This document shows positions 6,288 to 13,915 of a DNA stretch of 22,299 nucleotides, one piece after another. Each line of letters begins with the position of its first letter. Position 1 is the stretch's first letter. The translations under genes were made by a program, and so were the position numbers. This stretch comes from an uncultured Porphyromonadaceae bacterium (GTDB lineage Bacteria > Bacteroidota > Bacteroidia > Bacteroidales > Muribaculaceae): NCBI GenBank assembly GCA_947176355.1, contig CAMWQY010000004.1, positions 1-22,299 of the forward strand. The letters are read 5' to 3'. The notes beneath the pieces are model-generated. The model was not told the DNA's origin. It saw nothing but the letters and a program-made list of their open reading frames with translations, and ran no database searches.

Positions 6288-6644
6288 ATGAAAAACATTG
6301 AAATCACCAAAAGAAAATTAACATTGACGACACAAGAGACTCTCATACAGCGCGACGACTGCAGCATGGTGACGCTTTTATGCTCTCCGTCAGACTACAG
6401 TGCAAGCATCCTGACACATGCGTGCGAGGATGCAGGGGCTCCTGTCGTAGACCTTCTGACGAAGCCTGCCGACGACACGAGCATCAGCGTGACCCTCAGA
6501 CTGCGCTGCGACGATCCGACTCCAGCTATACATAATCTGGAAAGATACGGATATGAAGTGGCGGAAGCTGAAGGAAACAACTACACTGACTCGATGATTG
6601 CCGCCGAGCGTCTGCTCGAATTGCAAGTAATGCTCAACGTATAA
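6288..6644 (+). CDS. Small ACT-like protein next to NAD kinase (lacks the CBS domains of its relatives)
   Basis: A 118-residue cytoplasmic protein starting MKNIEITKRKL. Longer in-frame starts back to 6180 lie upstream of the apparent promoter and give an atypical, cysteine-rich N-terminus, so 6288 is chosen. From memory, the body resembles the C-terminal ACT-like region of the CBS-pair protein that sits beside NAD kinase in many Bacteroidota. It has a segment around DYSASILTHACEDAGAPVVD, a strand ISVTLRLRCDDP, then AIHNLERYGYEV, and an ending LLELQVMLNV. The two CBS domains expected before it are absent, and no coding remnant is obvious upstream. ACT domains usually bind small ligands, so a regulatory role near NAD kinase is plausible but unproven. 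nadK follows after 13 nt. The domain call is moderate; the function is unknown. Confidence 0.65.
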   Translation: MKNIEITKRKLTLTTQETLIQRDDCSMVTLLCSPSDYSASILTHACEDAGAPVVDLLTKPADDTSISVTLRLRCDDPTPAIHNLERYGYEVAEAEGNNYTDSMIAAERLLELQVMLNV

Positions 6645-6657
6645 CATTTGAACCGTA

Positions 6658-7527
6658 ATGAGACGAACCACATTAGCGTTGTATGGAAAATCCCGTCAAG
6701 ATCAGAATCTAACCGGGATAATGAATTTCATGGCCGAAGCCCGCATGAGGGGATTCGGCCTTTTGTGTCATGAAAAGTTTGCTGCTTATCTTTCAAGATT
6801 CGGAGAAAATCCGGATTTCATACCCCCAATATTCTCCGGTATCCCGGATGCCGATGTGGCAATCAGTTTTGGAGGAGACGGCACTTTCTTGCGGACCGCA
6901 CGCAGATTGGAATCAACGGAGATGCCTATCGCCGGAGTCAACACCGGGAATTTGGGCTATCTTGCCCATTTTTCTCTTGATGACATTCCGCTTCTTCTTG
7001 ACGGCATCCGCGCCAAATCTTTACAGATGCAACCCAGAAAGCTTATTGAAGTGTCGGGTAAAGGGATACCTGACGATTTCTTACGTTGCGCTCTTAATGA
7101 GATAGCGGTGCAGAAAGATGACTCTGCTTCAATGATAAATGTAAATGTTGAGCTTGACGGATTCTTTCTTGCAGATTATAGGGCAGACGGACTCATAGTG
7201 TCTACCGCAACCGGAAGCACTGCATATAATCTGTCGGTAGGGGGACCGATATGCCAGCCGGAATTGGATTGCATGGTGCTTGCACCGGTAGCCCCACATT
7301 CACTGACTTTGCGCCCGATAGTCATATCAGGGAATTCCGTATTGAGACTGACGATGACTTCCAGGACCGGATCATACAGGCTCAGTGTGGATGGATACAG
7401 CGTGACAATGAAAGAAGGGAGCAGCCTTGAGTTGAAGGCCGCCCCCTACGTGGTGAATTTGCTCTCGCCACACGATGATACGTTTGCGGCATCACTACGA
7501 GAGAAACTTCTTTGGGGTAGAAGTTAA
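6658..7527 (+). CDS. nadK: NAD kinase
   Basis: A 289-residue cytoplasmic enzyme that phosphorylates NAD to NADP, the only de novo source of NADP in most bacteria. The signature GGDGT is at residues 72-76 with catalytic Asp74. It is followed by NTGNLGYLA (95-103), the NE pair in ALNEIAV and the second conserved block DGLIVSTATGSTAYNLSVGGP, where ATGSTAY binds NAD. Length is normal for the bacterial enzyme. It begins 13 nt after the ACT-like gene, almost certainly in one operon. The 3' end converges on the Omp28-like gene with only 13 nt between stops and no visible terminator there, so antisense read-through is possible. Confidence 0.96.
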   Translation: MRRTTLALYGKSRQDQNLTGIMNFMAEARMRGFGLLCHEKFAAYLSRFGENPDFIPPIFSGIPDADVAISFGGDGTFLRTARRLESTEMPIAGVNTGNLGYLAHFSLDDIPLLLDGIRAKSLQMQPRKLIEVSGKGIPDDFLRCALNEIAVQKDDSASMINVNVELDGFFLADYRADGLIVSTATGSTAYNLSVGGPICQPELDCMVLAPVAPHSLTLRPIVISGNSVLRLTMTSRTGSYRLSVDGYSVTMKEGSSLELKAAPYVVNLLSPHDDTFAASLREKLLWGRS

Positions 7528-7540
7528 TATAAGGTGAATT

Positions 7541-9409
7541 TTATTTGAATATTACTTTAGACTTACGAGTTGAGCCATCAGAAAGTTTGGAAACCTTTAC
7601 GAATATTCCTTGCTTTGGAGTGGCTACGCGGACACCGGAGATGTCGTAGTATTCAGAAGAAACCTCTTCCGCAGAATATTCAATATCCTCAACAGCAGAT
7701 GGATCTGTAACTTTGACTTTGTTGGCATTGAGAATAGTGCCATCAGGATTGATGATGAAGGCAGCCACATAAAGCTTATTCTTGTCTTGAATCACATCAT
7801 TGGAAGCAATGTCGTAAGAGAAATCTGAAGCGTAAGGCTTGTTGAATTCTACATCAGAGGGAACTGAATTATCGACACCCTTCATACCATCGACATCAAC
7901 CACCACATCATTAAATATGAGATTCGGGACTTTAGCGGGCCACTTTGTGAGGACTTCAAGTTCAGTGCCAATGTAGTTTACCGCTGCACCCGGGAAATAG
8001 TTAGACTGCAACCAACCATCTTCTTCCCCGGTAAGACCGTTGTTAATTAAAAGATAGCCAACTTTGTAACCGGCGTTTTCCTTATTTTCAAAGAAAGTAG
8101 CAGTAGAAGAAACATTAATCTTAGTCTTCTCTTCATTTGCCCAAACAGCCTTAACTGAAATGTCGGCAGCAACAACAGTCTCCATAGATGCAATAACTTC
8201 CTTCTTCATACCGAATCCATCATCGGATTTTCCATAATAAGGGTCTTCTGTACCATCTCGATTCAAAGTAGAATTGGGGAAACCGGCGAAACTTATAGGA
8301 AATCCTGTGACCTGCATAGGATCTCGGTCGTGGTAGGCCGCCAACACAACATTGTCACCATACAATTCATTCAACTGCTCGAGTGCGAAATATCCACGAG
8401 TACACCAGCCACACCATGTCCCGGTGAATTCCTCAAGCATCGGACGATGCAGAGGTACGTATGGAAGAACCGACAATGTAAATGACACATTAGACTTTGG
8501 ATTCACATTATCCATACCATTCACCTTCTTGATGTTCAAATCAACAGCGAACACACCAAGTTCAGACATTGCTTCTATCGGGAAGTCTACAGAAGTGCCA
8601 TTGACAAAGTTAGATGCAATAGGAGGGTCAAATTCAAGAGTTCTGTCGAAATTCTTGCCATTCAACGTGTAAGTATATCCTAAAGATGACACATCCTTAA
8701 CACCTGGAGTAGAGATAACAGCCTTGATACTGAAGTCCTCATCAATCGGAGCGTATGTAGTAGCAACGTTTTTAATTCCTACACTATATTCAGGGAAATC
8801 ACCTTCGACAGTCACATAAATCACTGCAGCTGCATTAAGTTTATCGTTATAAGGCACCCACTTCAGGAAGTCTTTGGATGCACGGATATAGAGAGAGTTT
8901 GGATTGTCGCAAGGAGAAAGGAGCAATGGATTTTGCTGCTTATTGGTGAGGGTCTGCCCCTTTTCTGCAGCGGGCACAGTGAAGCTGTAGCCCACATATA
9001 TACCATCTTCTGTGATTACGTAAGGCTCCGCAAGAGTTGTCGAGAGCTCGCCGAATGAGTCTTCGATACCGGGAAGCGAAATCTTCTCAGGAGTGACCTC
9101 AGCCGCACAAACATCAGGGACGGTCACCTTAACACCGTCGATTTTCTCAAGCGTCAATTCTTTAGAGAGCCATAGAGAAGTCGACTCAATCCCCTCGTAT
9201 GCATTTAAGACAGCACGGATAGCGGTAATTTTCTTTCCTATGAGAGCAGGATCGTCGATACGGATAGCTGCATCGTAGATTTCTGCTTTTCCCTTACCCC
9301 AGGCTGTGTAATCATCATCAGCGTATGAAAATGTAATGGCACTTTCTGCAGCCACGCCTGAAAGCATGGCTGAACTCAGAAAGCACGTAGCAAAAAGTTT
9401 CTTCAACAT
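7541..9409 (-). CDS. Omp28-related secreted protein with thioredoxin-like WCGWC motif and C-terminal sorting-like domain
   Basis: A 622-residue protein with a signal peptide (about residues 1-21, ending GVAAES). The N-terminal ~300 residues are beta-rich and unrecognised. A thioredoxin-like region follows: PMLEEFTGTWCGWCTRG, with Cys333 and Cys336 in WCGWC, then YGDNVVLAAYHDRDPM and GFPNSTLNRDG. It closely resembles the Omp28 family first described in Porphyromonas gingivalis. The last ~45 residues (EYYDISGVRVATPKQGIFVK, ending SKVIFK) look like a T9SS type A sorting domain. A disulfide or adhesion-related role at the cell surface is possible; the family has no settled enzymatic function. It lies 38 nt downstream of a secreted paralogue gene, separated by a heptad array. 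A homologue is encoded at 19028-20638. Confidence 0.8.
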   Translation of the reverse strand: MLKKLFATCFLSSAMLSGVAAESAITFSYADDDYTAWGKGKAEIYDAAIRIDDPALIGKKITAIRAVLNAYEGIESTSLWLSKELTLEKIDGVKVTVPDVCAAEVTPEKISLPGIEDSFGELSTTLAEPYVITEDGIYVGYSFTVPAAEKGQTLTNKQQNPLLLSPCDNPNSLYIRASKDFLKWVPYNDKLNAAAVIYVTVEGDFPEYSVGIKNVATTYAPIDEDFSIKAVISTPGVKDVSSLGYTYTLNGKNFDRTLEFDPPIASNFVNGTSVDFPIEAMSELGVFAVDLNIKKVNGMDNVNPKSNVSFTLSVLPYVPLHRPMLEEFTGTWCGWCTRGYFALEQLNELYGDNVVLAAYHDRDPMQVTGFPISFAGFPNSTLNRDGTEDPYYGKSDDGFGMKKEVIASMETVVAADISVKAVWANEEKTKINVSSTATFFENKENAGYKVGYLLINNGLTGEEDGWLQSNYFPGAAVNYIGTELEVLTKWPAKVPNLIFNDVVVDVDGMKGVDNSVPSDVEFNKPYASDFSYDIASNDVIQDKNKLYVAAFIINPDGTILNANKVKVTDPSAVEDIEYSAEEVSSEYYDISGVRVATPKQGIFVKVSKLSDGSTRKSKVIFK

Positions 9410-9418
9410 ATATATGTA

Positions 9419-9446
9419 ACTATAAACTATTAACTATAAACTATTA
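9419..9446. repeat. Heptad array (AACTATA/AACTATT family)
   Basis: Two perfect 14-bp tandem copies occur, each made of two related 7-bp units (AACTATA and AACTATT when read from 9418). They lie in the 38-nt gap between two minus-strand genes, 10 nt upstream of the start codon at 9409 and ending two bases before the stop of the other gene. The sequence differs from the AATGCAT family but the period is the same. Confidence 0.65.
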
Positions 9447-9447
9447 A

Positions 9448-11127
9448 TCAATGGAGGACCTTCTTAAAGGAGGCAACTGAGCCGTCTTCATAAACGACTC
9501 GCTTAATCACGACGCCTGAAGCTGCCTTAGCGACTTCACGGCCCGTCATATCATAGTATTTGACAGCCGCCACTTTCTTATCTGCATTGATGCCGTCAGC
9601 TGACAGACCTTCAAGATTGAGAGTCACGATCTCGCTTCTTGTCTCTTCGCCATCATATTTATAGACTGACTGAACCCCGATAGTAGAAAGACCCTCCACG
9701 AAGAATGCTATCTGACGCATAGAACCACCATGATTGATAATATAGTCGGAATCAAACGACCATGGTATTTCCACCATATCCTCTTTCAGTTTATAATCTG
9801 ATGCATCAAAAGTCCATTCATCACCATCAATATAGATGATGTAGCTTAAATTTTCGGTAATAAGCACATCCCCTTCGGTTGACAATCCGAGGACATTGAA
9901 ATAGAGATCGTATTCATCAAAATTTTCCATAAAGTCAATAAATACTACATTGCATGGATTTTGTGGGATACCGGCAAATGAATCTTGATGCCTGAGAACA
10001 AAGCCGGAGAACTCATCAAGTTCAAACACCTCATTTTTCCCAAGATTCAGCAGCAACACTACGTCTGGATCTTTAGGATAGATTATATTCTCCTCGAAGT
10101 CCCATACCAATTGATACAGATAGTCGTCGGGCATGAATTCATAGTACTCCTCATCGTAATCTTCATCATACATAGGCATAGCAGCTTTTGTATAGACATG
10201 GAATCCCTTGGAAACTCCGATATACTGATTCGATGCAATAGAAATAATAGCCTCAGAGTCTTCATATTCTACTGTACCCTTAATCCATGCATCGGGCATT
10301 TCCATACTAAAGCCCTGGAAATAAACCTCATCATATCCCTGAGCCCAACTTATAGGCCAGCCATACCCTAAGCCTTCACAACTATAGCTCCAGAAGTTTT
10401 TCGAAACCTCAATATCAGCCGGCACGTCTACCGCCAGGTCATTGAAAGGAGTCAAAGAGAGGTCGTAGACGCCATATCCTACCCATGAGTTATTGTCGGT
10501 ATAAGCATATCCAAGAATCAGATCTTTACTAAGACCATCAGCTGAGATAGATCCGTCGTCAGCAACAGTAAAAGAAACAGACGAAGCATCAGTTACATTA
10601 TACCAGTTACCTTCTTCTTCGCTGCTTTCTTCCGGATCAAGTTCGAGAAGGCAAAGGTTGTAGCCATAGCTACCATCAGAATCATCAAACCATATAACAG
10701 TCTGAGGCAGATTTACTTCAATTTTATTACCATTCCTTACCCCTTTTATATAAGTGTCTGTGGCGCCGTATGGGATAATGTTAGAGAGATATACTTCATC
10801 ATTGTCGCCGTAGACGACTTGTCCGGCTGATGACTCATCGTAGTAATCTATCAAATACCTCCAATATACATAATATCCGCTACCATTGACAGTCATTTCT
10901 TGCTTTTTGCCTTCAGCAGAATTAATGACATCTTCAGGAGATCCGATTTTGGCAAGGGTCTTCCCTTTTTTGGAAGGTGCTGTGCCTACGTGAAGTTTGC
11001 CAAGCGGATGGACCGTTGCGTTTCTGTCGAAATGCAGAGGCGATGGATTAAACTGTTGTTTTGGATTAGCAGCCATTGAGCTTAGTGCCACACATGCAGC
11101 ACCAAGTGCAAGTAAAGATTTTCTCAT
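9448..11127 (-). CDS. Secreted protein of unknown function, tandem paralogue, with C-terminal sorting-like domain
   Basis: A 559-residue protein with a signal peptide (MRKSLLALGAACVALSSMAA), acidic and rich in Tyr, Asp and Glu. It aligns by eye with the protein encoded at 11188-12765: shared blocks include INSAEGKKQEMTV, SNIIPYGATDTYIKGV, DEVYFQGFSMEMPDAWIKG, GVQSVYKYDGEETRSEIVTL and KYYDMTGREVA, so the two arose by duplication. The C-terminal ~50 residues (YYDMTGREVAKAASGVVIKR, ending FKKVLH) resemble a T9SS type A sorting domain. The body is probably repeated beta-sandwich, but I recognise no enzyme motif. The start codon is 14 nt downstream of a strong hairpin, so its expression probably depends on read-through from the upstream gene. 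Function is unknown. Confidence 0.8.
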   Translation of the reverse strand: MRKSLLALGAACVALSSMAANPKQQFNPSPLHFDRNATVHPLGKLHVGTAPSKKGKTLAKIGSPEDVINSAEGKKQEMTVNGSGYYVYWRYLIDYYDESSAGQVVYGDNDEVYLSNIIPYGATDTYIKGVRNGNKIEVNLPQTVIWFDDSDGSYGYNLCLLELDPEESSEEEGNWYNVTDASSVSFTVADDGSISADGLSKDLILGYAYTDNNSWVGYGVYDLSLTPFNDLAVDVPADIEVSKNFWSYSCEGLGYGWPISWAQGYDEVYFQGFSMEMPDAWIKGTVEYEDSEAIISIASNQYIGVSKGFHVYTKAAMPMYDEDYDEEYYEFMPDDYLYQLVWDFEENIIYPKDPDVVLLLNLGKNEVFELDEFSGFVLRHQDSFAGIPQNPCNVVFIDFMENFDEYDLYFNVLGLSTEGDVLITENLSYIIYIDGDEWTFDASDYKLKEDMVEIPWSFDSDYIINHGGSMRQIAFFVEGLSTIGVQSVYKYDGEETRSEIVTLNLEGLSADGINADKKVAAVKYYDMTGREVAKAASGVVIKRVVYEDGSVASFKKVLH

Positions 11128-11141
11128 AAAAACATTTTTAA

Positions 11142-11166
11142 AGACCCCAAGCAGAACTTGGGGTCT
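11142..11166 (-). terminator. Strong hairpin between the two paralogue genes (terminator or attenuator)
   Basis: This is a perfect 10-bp stem, AGACCCCAAG with CTTGGGGTCT, around a five-base loop. On the minus strand it is followed by a T-rich but interrupted tail leading directly into the start codon at 11127. The plus-strand side has no T-run, so it works only for minus-strand transcription. It lies 21 nt after the stop of the upstream gene, and there is no room for a promoter between it and the next start. Confidence 0.75.
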
Positions 11167-11187
11167 GATATTAATAGACAGGTAGAA

Positions 11188-12765
11188 CTATCGAATTATT
11201 GTTTTGGCGGAAGAGGCTCTACCGTCGGTGAAAACAGTACGCTTGATGACGATGCCTGCAGCTGGATTTGCTACTTCGCGACCTGTCAGGTCATAATACT
11301 TCACACTTGCCACCTTTGCAGCTTCAACATCTTCAACACTCATAAACTCTTCAACATCAAGAGTGACGATTTCACTCCGGGTTTCCACGCCATTGTAATT
11401 ATAGACTGATTGAACTCCGAAAGTGTCAATACCTTCTACAAAGAAAGGAAGCTTGTGACGAGAAGAATCATAGTTCTTCATGATCCAATAATTGTTCATT
11501 GACCAGGGAATTTCTTCCAAAGACTCTTCCAAATCGTATTCATCAGCATCGAAAGTCCATTCCTCATCATTGATATATACCACATACTTCATATCATCCA
11601 ATAGAAGATATTTTCCCTCTGTGGAAATAGCCGGGAGATTGAAAGAGAACAGATAGAAACCTTCTTCTTCCATAGCATCCACAAAGTCTAATCCATACGG
11701 ATTTTGGGGAACTCCATCGTAAGATTCCTGACGGATAAGCTTCATATCCATAAGGTCATTGATAAAATAGACATCAATCTTTGAAGTATTGAAAAGAAGA
11801 ACTACATCTTTATCCTTTGCTTCCATTGTATTCTTTTCCAGATCCCATACGAGCTGGAACTCGTAGTCGTCAGGCTTGAGATCATAGAAAATGTCGCCCT
11901 TTTCGTTAGTGGTCATTTCCACACATTTTGTAAAAATATGATAGGAGGAGTAATCGCCTACATATTGATCTTGTGGAATAGTGACTATGGCTGTATTTCC
12001 ATCCTTGACGATATTAGCTTTTACCCAAGCCTGAGGCATTCTTTCTGAAAGTCCCTGGAAGTACACTTCATCGCCGTCTTGTGCAAAGTTAACTTGCCAT
12101 CCATATTCGTTTCCAGCTGAAGTCCAATAATTTTTTAAAACTTCGAGATTTGCGGGAGCTTCAACAGGCTTTTCATCAAAAGAAGAAATTTCTAATTTTG
12201 ATGCTCCTAACCCAATCCAGTCTCCGTACTCGCTGTCGCAAGCACCTAAAATACAATTTTCGCTGATTCCTTGAGCCACCATTGTGCCAAATTCATCAAT
12301 CGAGAATGTCACAGATGCTTTTTCTTGAGGGATGTATGAAGTAGTAGGATATCCTTCATCATCCACGCCCTCAACAATATCAACGAGTGTGTAATAGTAA
12401 GCTTCAACATAACCCTCTGAGTCATCATAGAAAACTGCTTGAGGAAAATCTACAACAACCTTCTCCCCTTCCTTAATTCCTTTGATATATGTATTAGTAG
12501 GAAGATAAGGGAATATATTATAAATATACACTTCGTTGTCATCGCCATAAATGACATGGGAAGCAATCACCTGATCCTGAAACACCTCGAGACCGCTAAA
12601 TGACATAGTCAAGCCACTTGTAGTGACTGAGACTTCTTGTCTTTTACCTTCTGCGGAATAGATTATATCAAGCATCGAATCAAGCCCGGGGGCAATCTGA
12701 GCCGGATTTGCCATTGATGAGACAGCAAGAGACATTGCTCCTATTGACAGTAAAAATTTCTTCAT
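11188..12765 (-). CDS. Secreted protein of unknown function, tandem paralogue, with C-terminal sorting-like domain
   Basis: A 525-residue protein with a signal peptide (MKKFLLSIGAMSLAVSSMA, cleaved near residue 19). It is acidic, with Tyr/Asp-rich beta-type sequence throughout. Paralogue of the 9448-11127 product: matching blocks are IIYSAEGKRQEVSV, YNIFPYLPTNTYIKGI, DEVYFQGLSERMPQAWVKA, GVQSVYNYNGVETRSEIVTL and KYYDLTGREVANPAAGIVIK. The tail ending AKTIIR resembles a T9SS type A sorting domain. It is first in a three-gene minus-strand group with its paralogue and an Omp28-like gene; a Bacteroidota-type promoter lies just upstream (12791-12822) and a strong hairpin just downstream. No function can be assigned. 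Confidence 0.8.
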   Translation of the reverse strand: MKKFLLSIGAMSLAVSSMANPAQIAPGLDSMLDIIYSAEGKRQEVSVTTSGLTMSFSGLEVFQDQVIASHVIYGDDNEVYIYNIFPYLPTNTYIKGIKEGEKVVVDFPQAVFYDDSEGYVEAYYYTLVDIVEGVDDEGYPTTSYIPQEKASVTFSIDEFGTMVAQGISENCILGACDSEYGDWIGLGASKLEISSFDEKPVEAPANLEVLKNYWTSAGNEYGWQVNFAQDGDEVYFQGLSERMPQAWVKANIVKDGNTAIVTIPQDQYVGDYSSYHIFTKCVEMTTNEKGDIFYDLKPDDYEFQLVWDLEKNTMEAKDKDVVLLFNTSKIDVYFINDLMDMKLIRQESYDGVPQNPYGLDFVDAMEEEGFYLFSFNLPAISTEGKYLLLDDMKYVVYINDEEWTFDADEYDLEESLEEIPWSMNNYWIMKNYDSSRHKLPFFVEGIDTFGVQSVYNYNGVETRSEIVTLDVEEFMSVEDVEAAKVASVKYYDLTGREVANPAAGIVIKRTVFTDGRASSAKTIIR

Positions 12766-12790
12766 CTGATTATAGTTTTAAATTAGAATG

Positions 12791-12822
12791 CAAATTTACT
12801 AAAAAAAGATAATACTTGCAAC
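12791..12822 (-). promoter_or_regulatory. Bacteroidota-type promoter for the 12765-7541 gene group
   Basis: On the minus strand, TAAATTTG (12791-12798) fits the -7 consensus TAnnTTTG, and GTTG (12819-12822) is one base from the -33 TTTG, 20 nt away. The start codon lies about 25 nt downstream of the -7 box, giving a short leader. Confidence 0.6.
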
Positions 12823-12828
12823 TTATTC

Positions 12829-12870
12829 CTACTTGTGAGAGGAGCCGAAAAGCCAGCCGGCGAGAAATTG
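12829..12870 (-). repeat. Short duplicated fragment matching the 3' end of the acyltransferase gene
   Basis: Bases 12839-12869 match 16336-16366 at 27 of 31 positions. In the second location this sequence encodes the C-terminal residues FLAAWLFGSS of the acyltransferase. Here, read in the same direction and frame, it gives FLAGWLFGSSHK and a TAG stop (12829-12831), but the frame is closed about 15 codons upstream. It is either a decayed gene tail or a copy of a dispersed sequence. The rest of the 172-nt gap (12766-12937) holds the promoter and nothing else I recognise. Confidence 0.55.
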
Positions 12871-12937
12871 CAACAAGTATATATAAAGGGAAAATGATTT
12901 TAGTCAGATGAATATCGGAGGAAGACGTCAACGCGTG

Positions 12938-13837
12938 TCAGAGAAGGAAGGTGAATCCGAGAGTAAACGGAGTAAAGTTGATTGGCGATGACGAAGAGAG
13001 AACTTTCATCGGAGAGTATCGGACGTAAATGCCAAGGGCATTATGGTAGGATATAGCACCAAAGAAATCGAGTGTGACCTTGTTACGATCGAAATCTTTT
13101 CTGAAGTATTCGCAGCGATTTCCGTAGGCATCGTCATATATTCCCTTAATTGAAGAATATGTATTGAAATTTAGAATAGGACCAAGCTTCAGCTTAAGAC
13201 GTGACTTTGGCACTCGCCATGAATACATCAATGGCAACTGCAAGCTGAAAACCTTCAAATTCGTGGATTTCACAAGTGCTCCTTCCGGTGCACTACCCCA
13301 CTCTACCCCTCCTGAAGCCTCAGGCATAAGCCATTTGCCATCTGCTGTAGCCTTGTAATTGCGCCAATCAAAACCGAGACCAAGATATATGCGCGACCTA
13401 CTGAAAGCATACCCCACATTGATACAGCTGAGCCAGCTGATTTCAAAAGATTTCGACCATTGAATACCACCTCCCCCAGTCTGTCCATGAGCCTCATTGA
13501 GACCTATGCAAAGTCCATCCATTCCGATACTCAATCCACTATCCGAACATCCACACCTTTCCTTTTTATTCAGACAATCTAAACCCGGAAAGTTAATGAT
13601 TGTCCTCGTGGATTTTCGTGAGGTGCTGACTTTTGCACCGGGTGCATACTCCACAAAATGGAGATTCTGAGTACCGTTCTCCGTATCAGTTACTGTAATA
13701 TGTGTACCCTCCGGACTTTCGGTTATCAGTACGTTAGAAGGTGTATCAACTACTAAAAGAGTATCGGGAAGCTCAGCAAAAGCTGACGTAGATAATGAGA
13801 TAAGGAGTGAGAGAGTTATATATCTTGATATTTTCAT
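12938..13837 (-). CDS. Outer-membrane beta-barrel protein (last gene of the ECF sigma operon)
   Basis: A 299-residue protein with a signal peptide (about residues 1-21, ending STSAFA). A short N-terminal region, PDTLLVVDTPSNVLITESPE, is followed after a low-complexity linker by alternating amphipathic strands (VGYAFSRSRIYLGLGFDWRN, FSLQLPLMYSWRVPKSRLKL) and a final strand ending in Phe-Leu-Leu, as expected of an 8- to 10-stranded outer-membrane barrel. It is homologous by eye to the product of 13916-14803: both have the PDT...V(L/I)I N-terminal motif, the LQ/TFQ(L/I)PL strand and LGIY/LGVY ... SPM near the end. It carries a Cys-rich patch (ERCGCSD) that its paralogue lacks. Last in the sigma-factor operon; the gap to the preceding gene is 78 nt. 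Ligand and role are unknown. Confidence 0.75.
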   Translation of the reverse strand: MKISRYITLSLLISLSTSAFAELPDTLLVVDTPSNVLITESPEGTHITVTDTENGTQNLHFVEYAPGAKVSTSRKSTRTIINFPGLDCLNKKERCGCSDSGLSIGMDGLCIGLNEAHGQTGGGGIQWSKSFEISWLSCINVGYAFSRSRIYLGLGFDWRNYKATADGKWLMPEASGGVEWGSAPEGALVKSTNLKVFSLQLPLMYSWRVPKSRLKLKLGPILNFNTYSSIKGIYDDAYGNRCEYFRKDFDRNKVTLDFFGAISYHNALGIYVRYSPMKVLSSSSPINFTPFTLGFTFLL

Positions 13838-13890
13838 ATTGTTTTTTATAAGGAATGATTTACCGAGTTATAAGATTCACGTATCCGGGT

Positions 13891-13910
13891 GGTAAGGGAA
13901 TTACCCTACC
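13891..13910 (-). other. Small inverted repeat between the two barrel genes
   Basis: GGTAAGGG and TACCC/TACC sequences here can form a 7-bp hairpin with one bulge. No T-run follows on either strand, so it does not look like a terminator; it may be an mRNA processing or stability structure. Confidence 0.25.
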
Positions 13911-13915
13911 ATAAG

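Noticed and set aside
9985..10371. 128-codon plus-strand frame within the 9448-11127 gene
   Set aside because: It is antisense to a gene that has a clear full-length paralogue, so the minus-strand frame is the real one.
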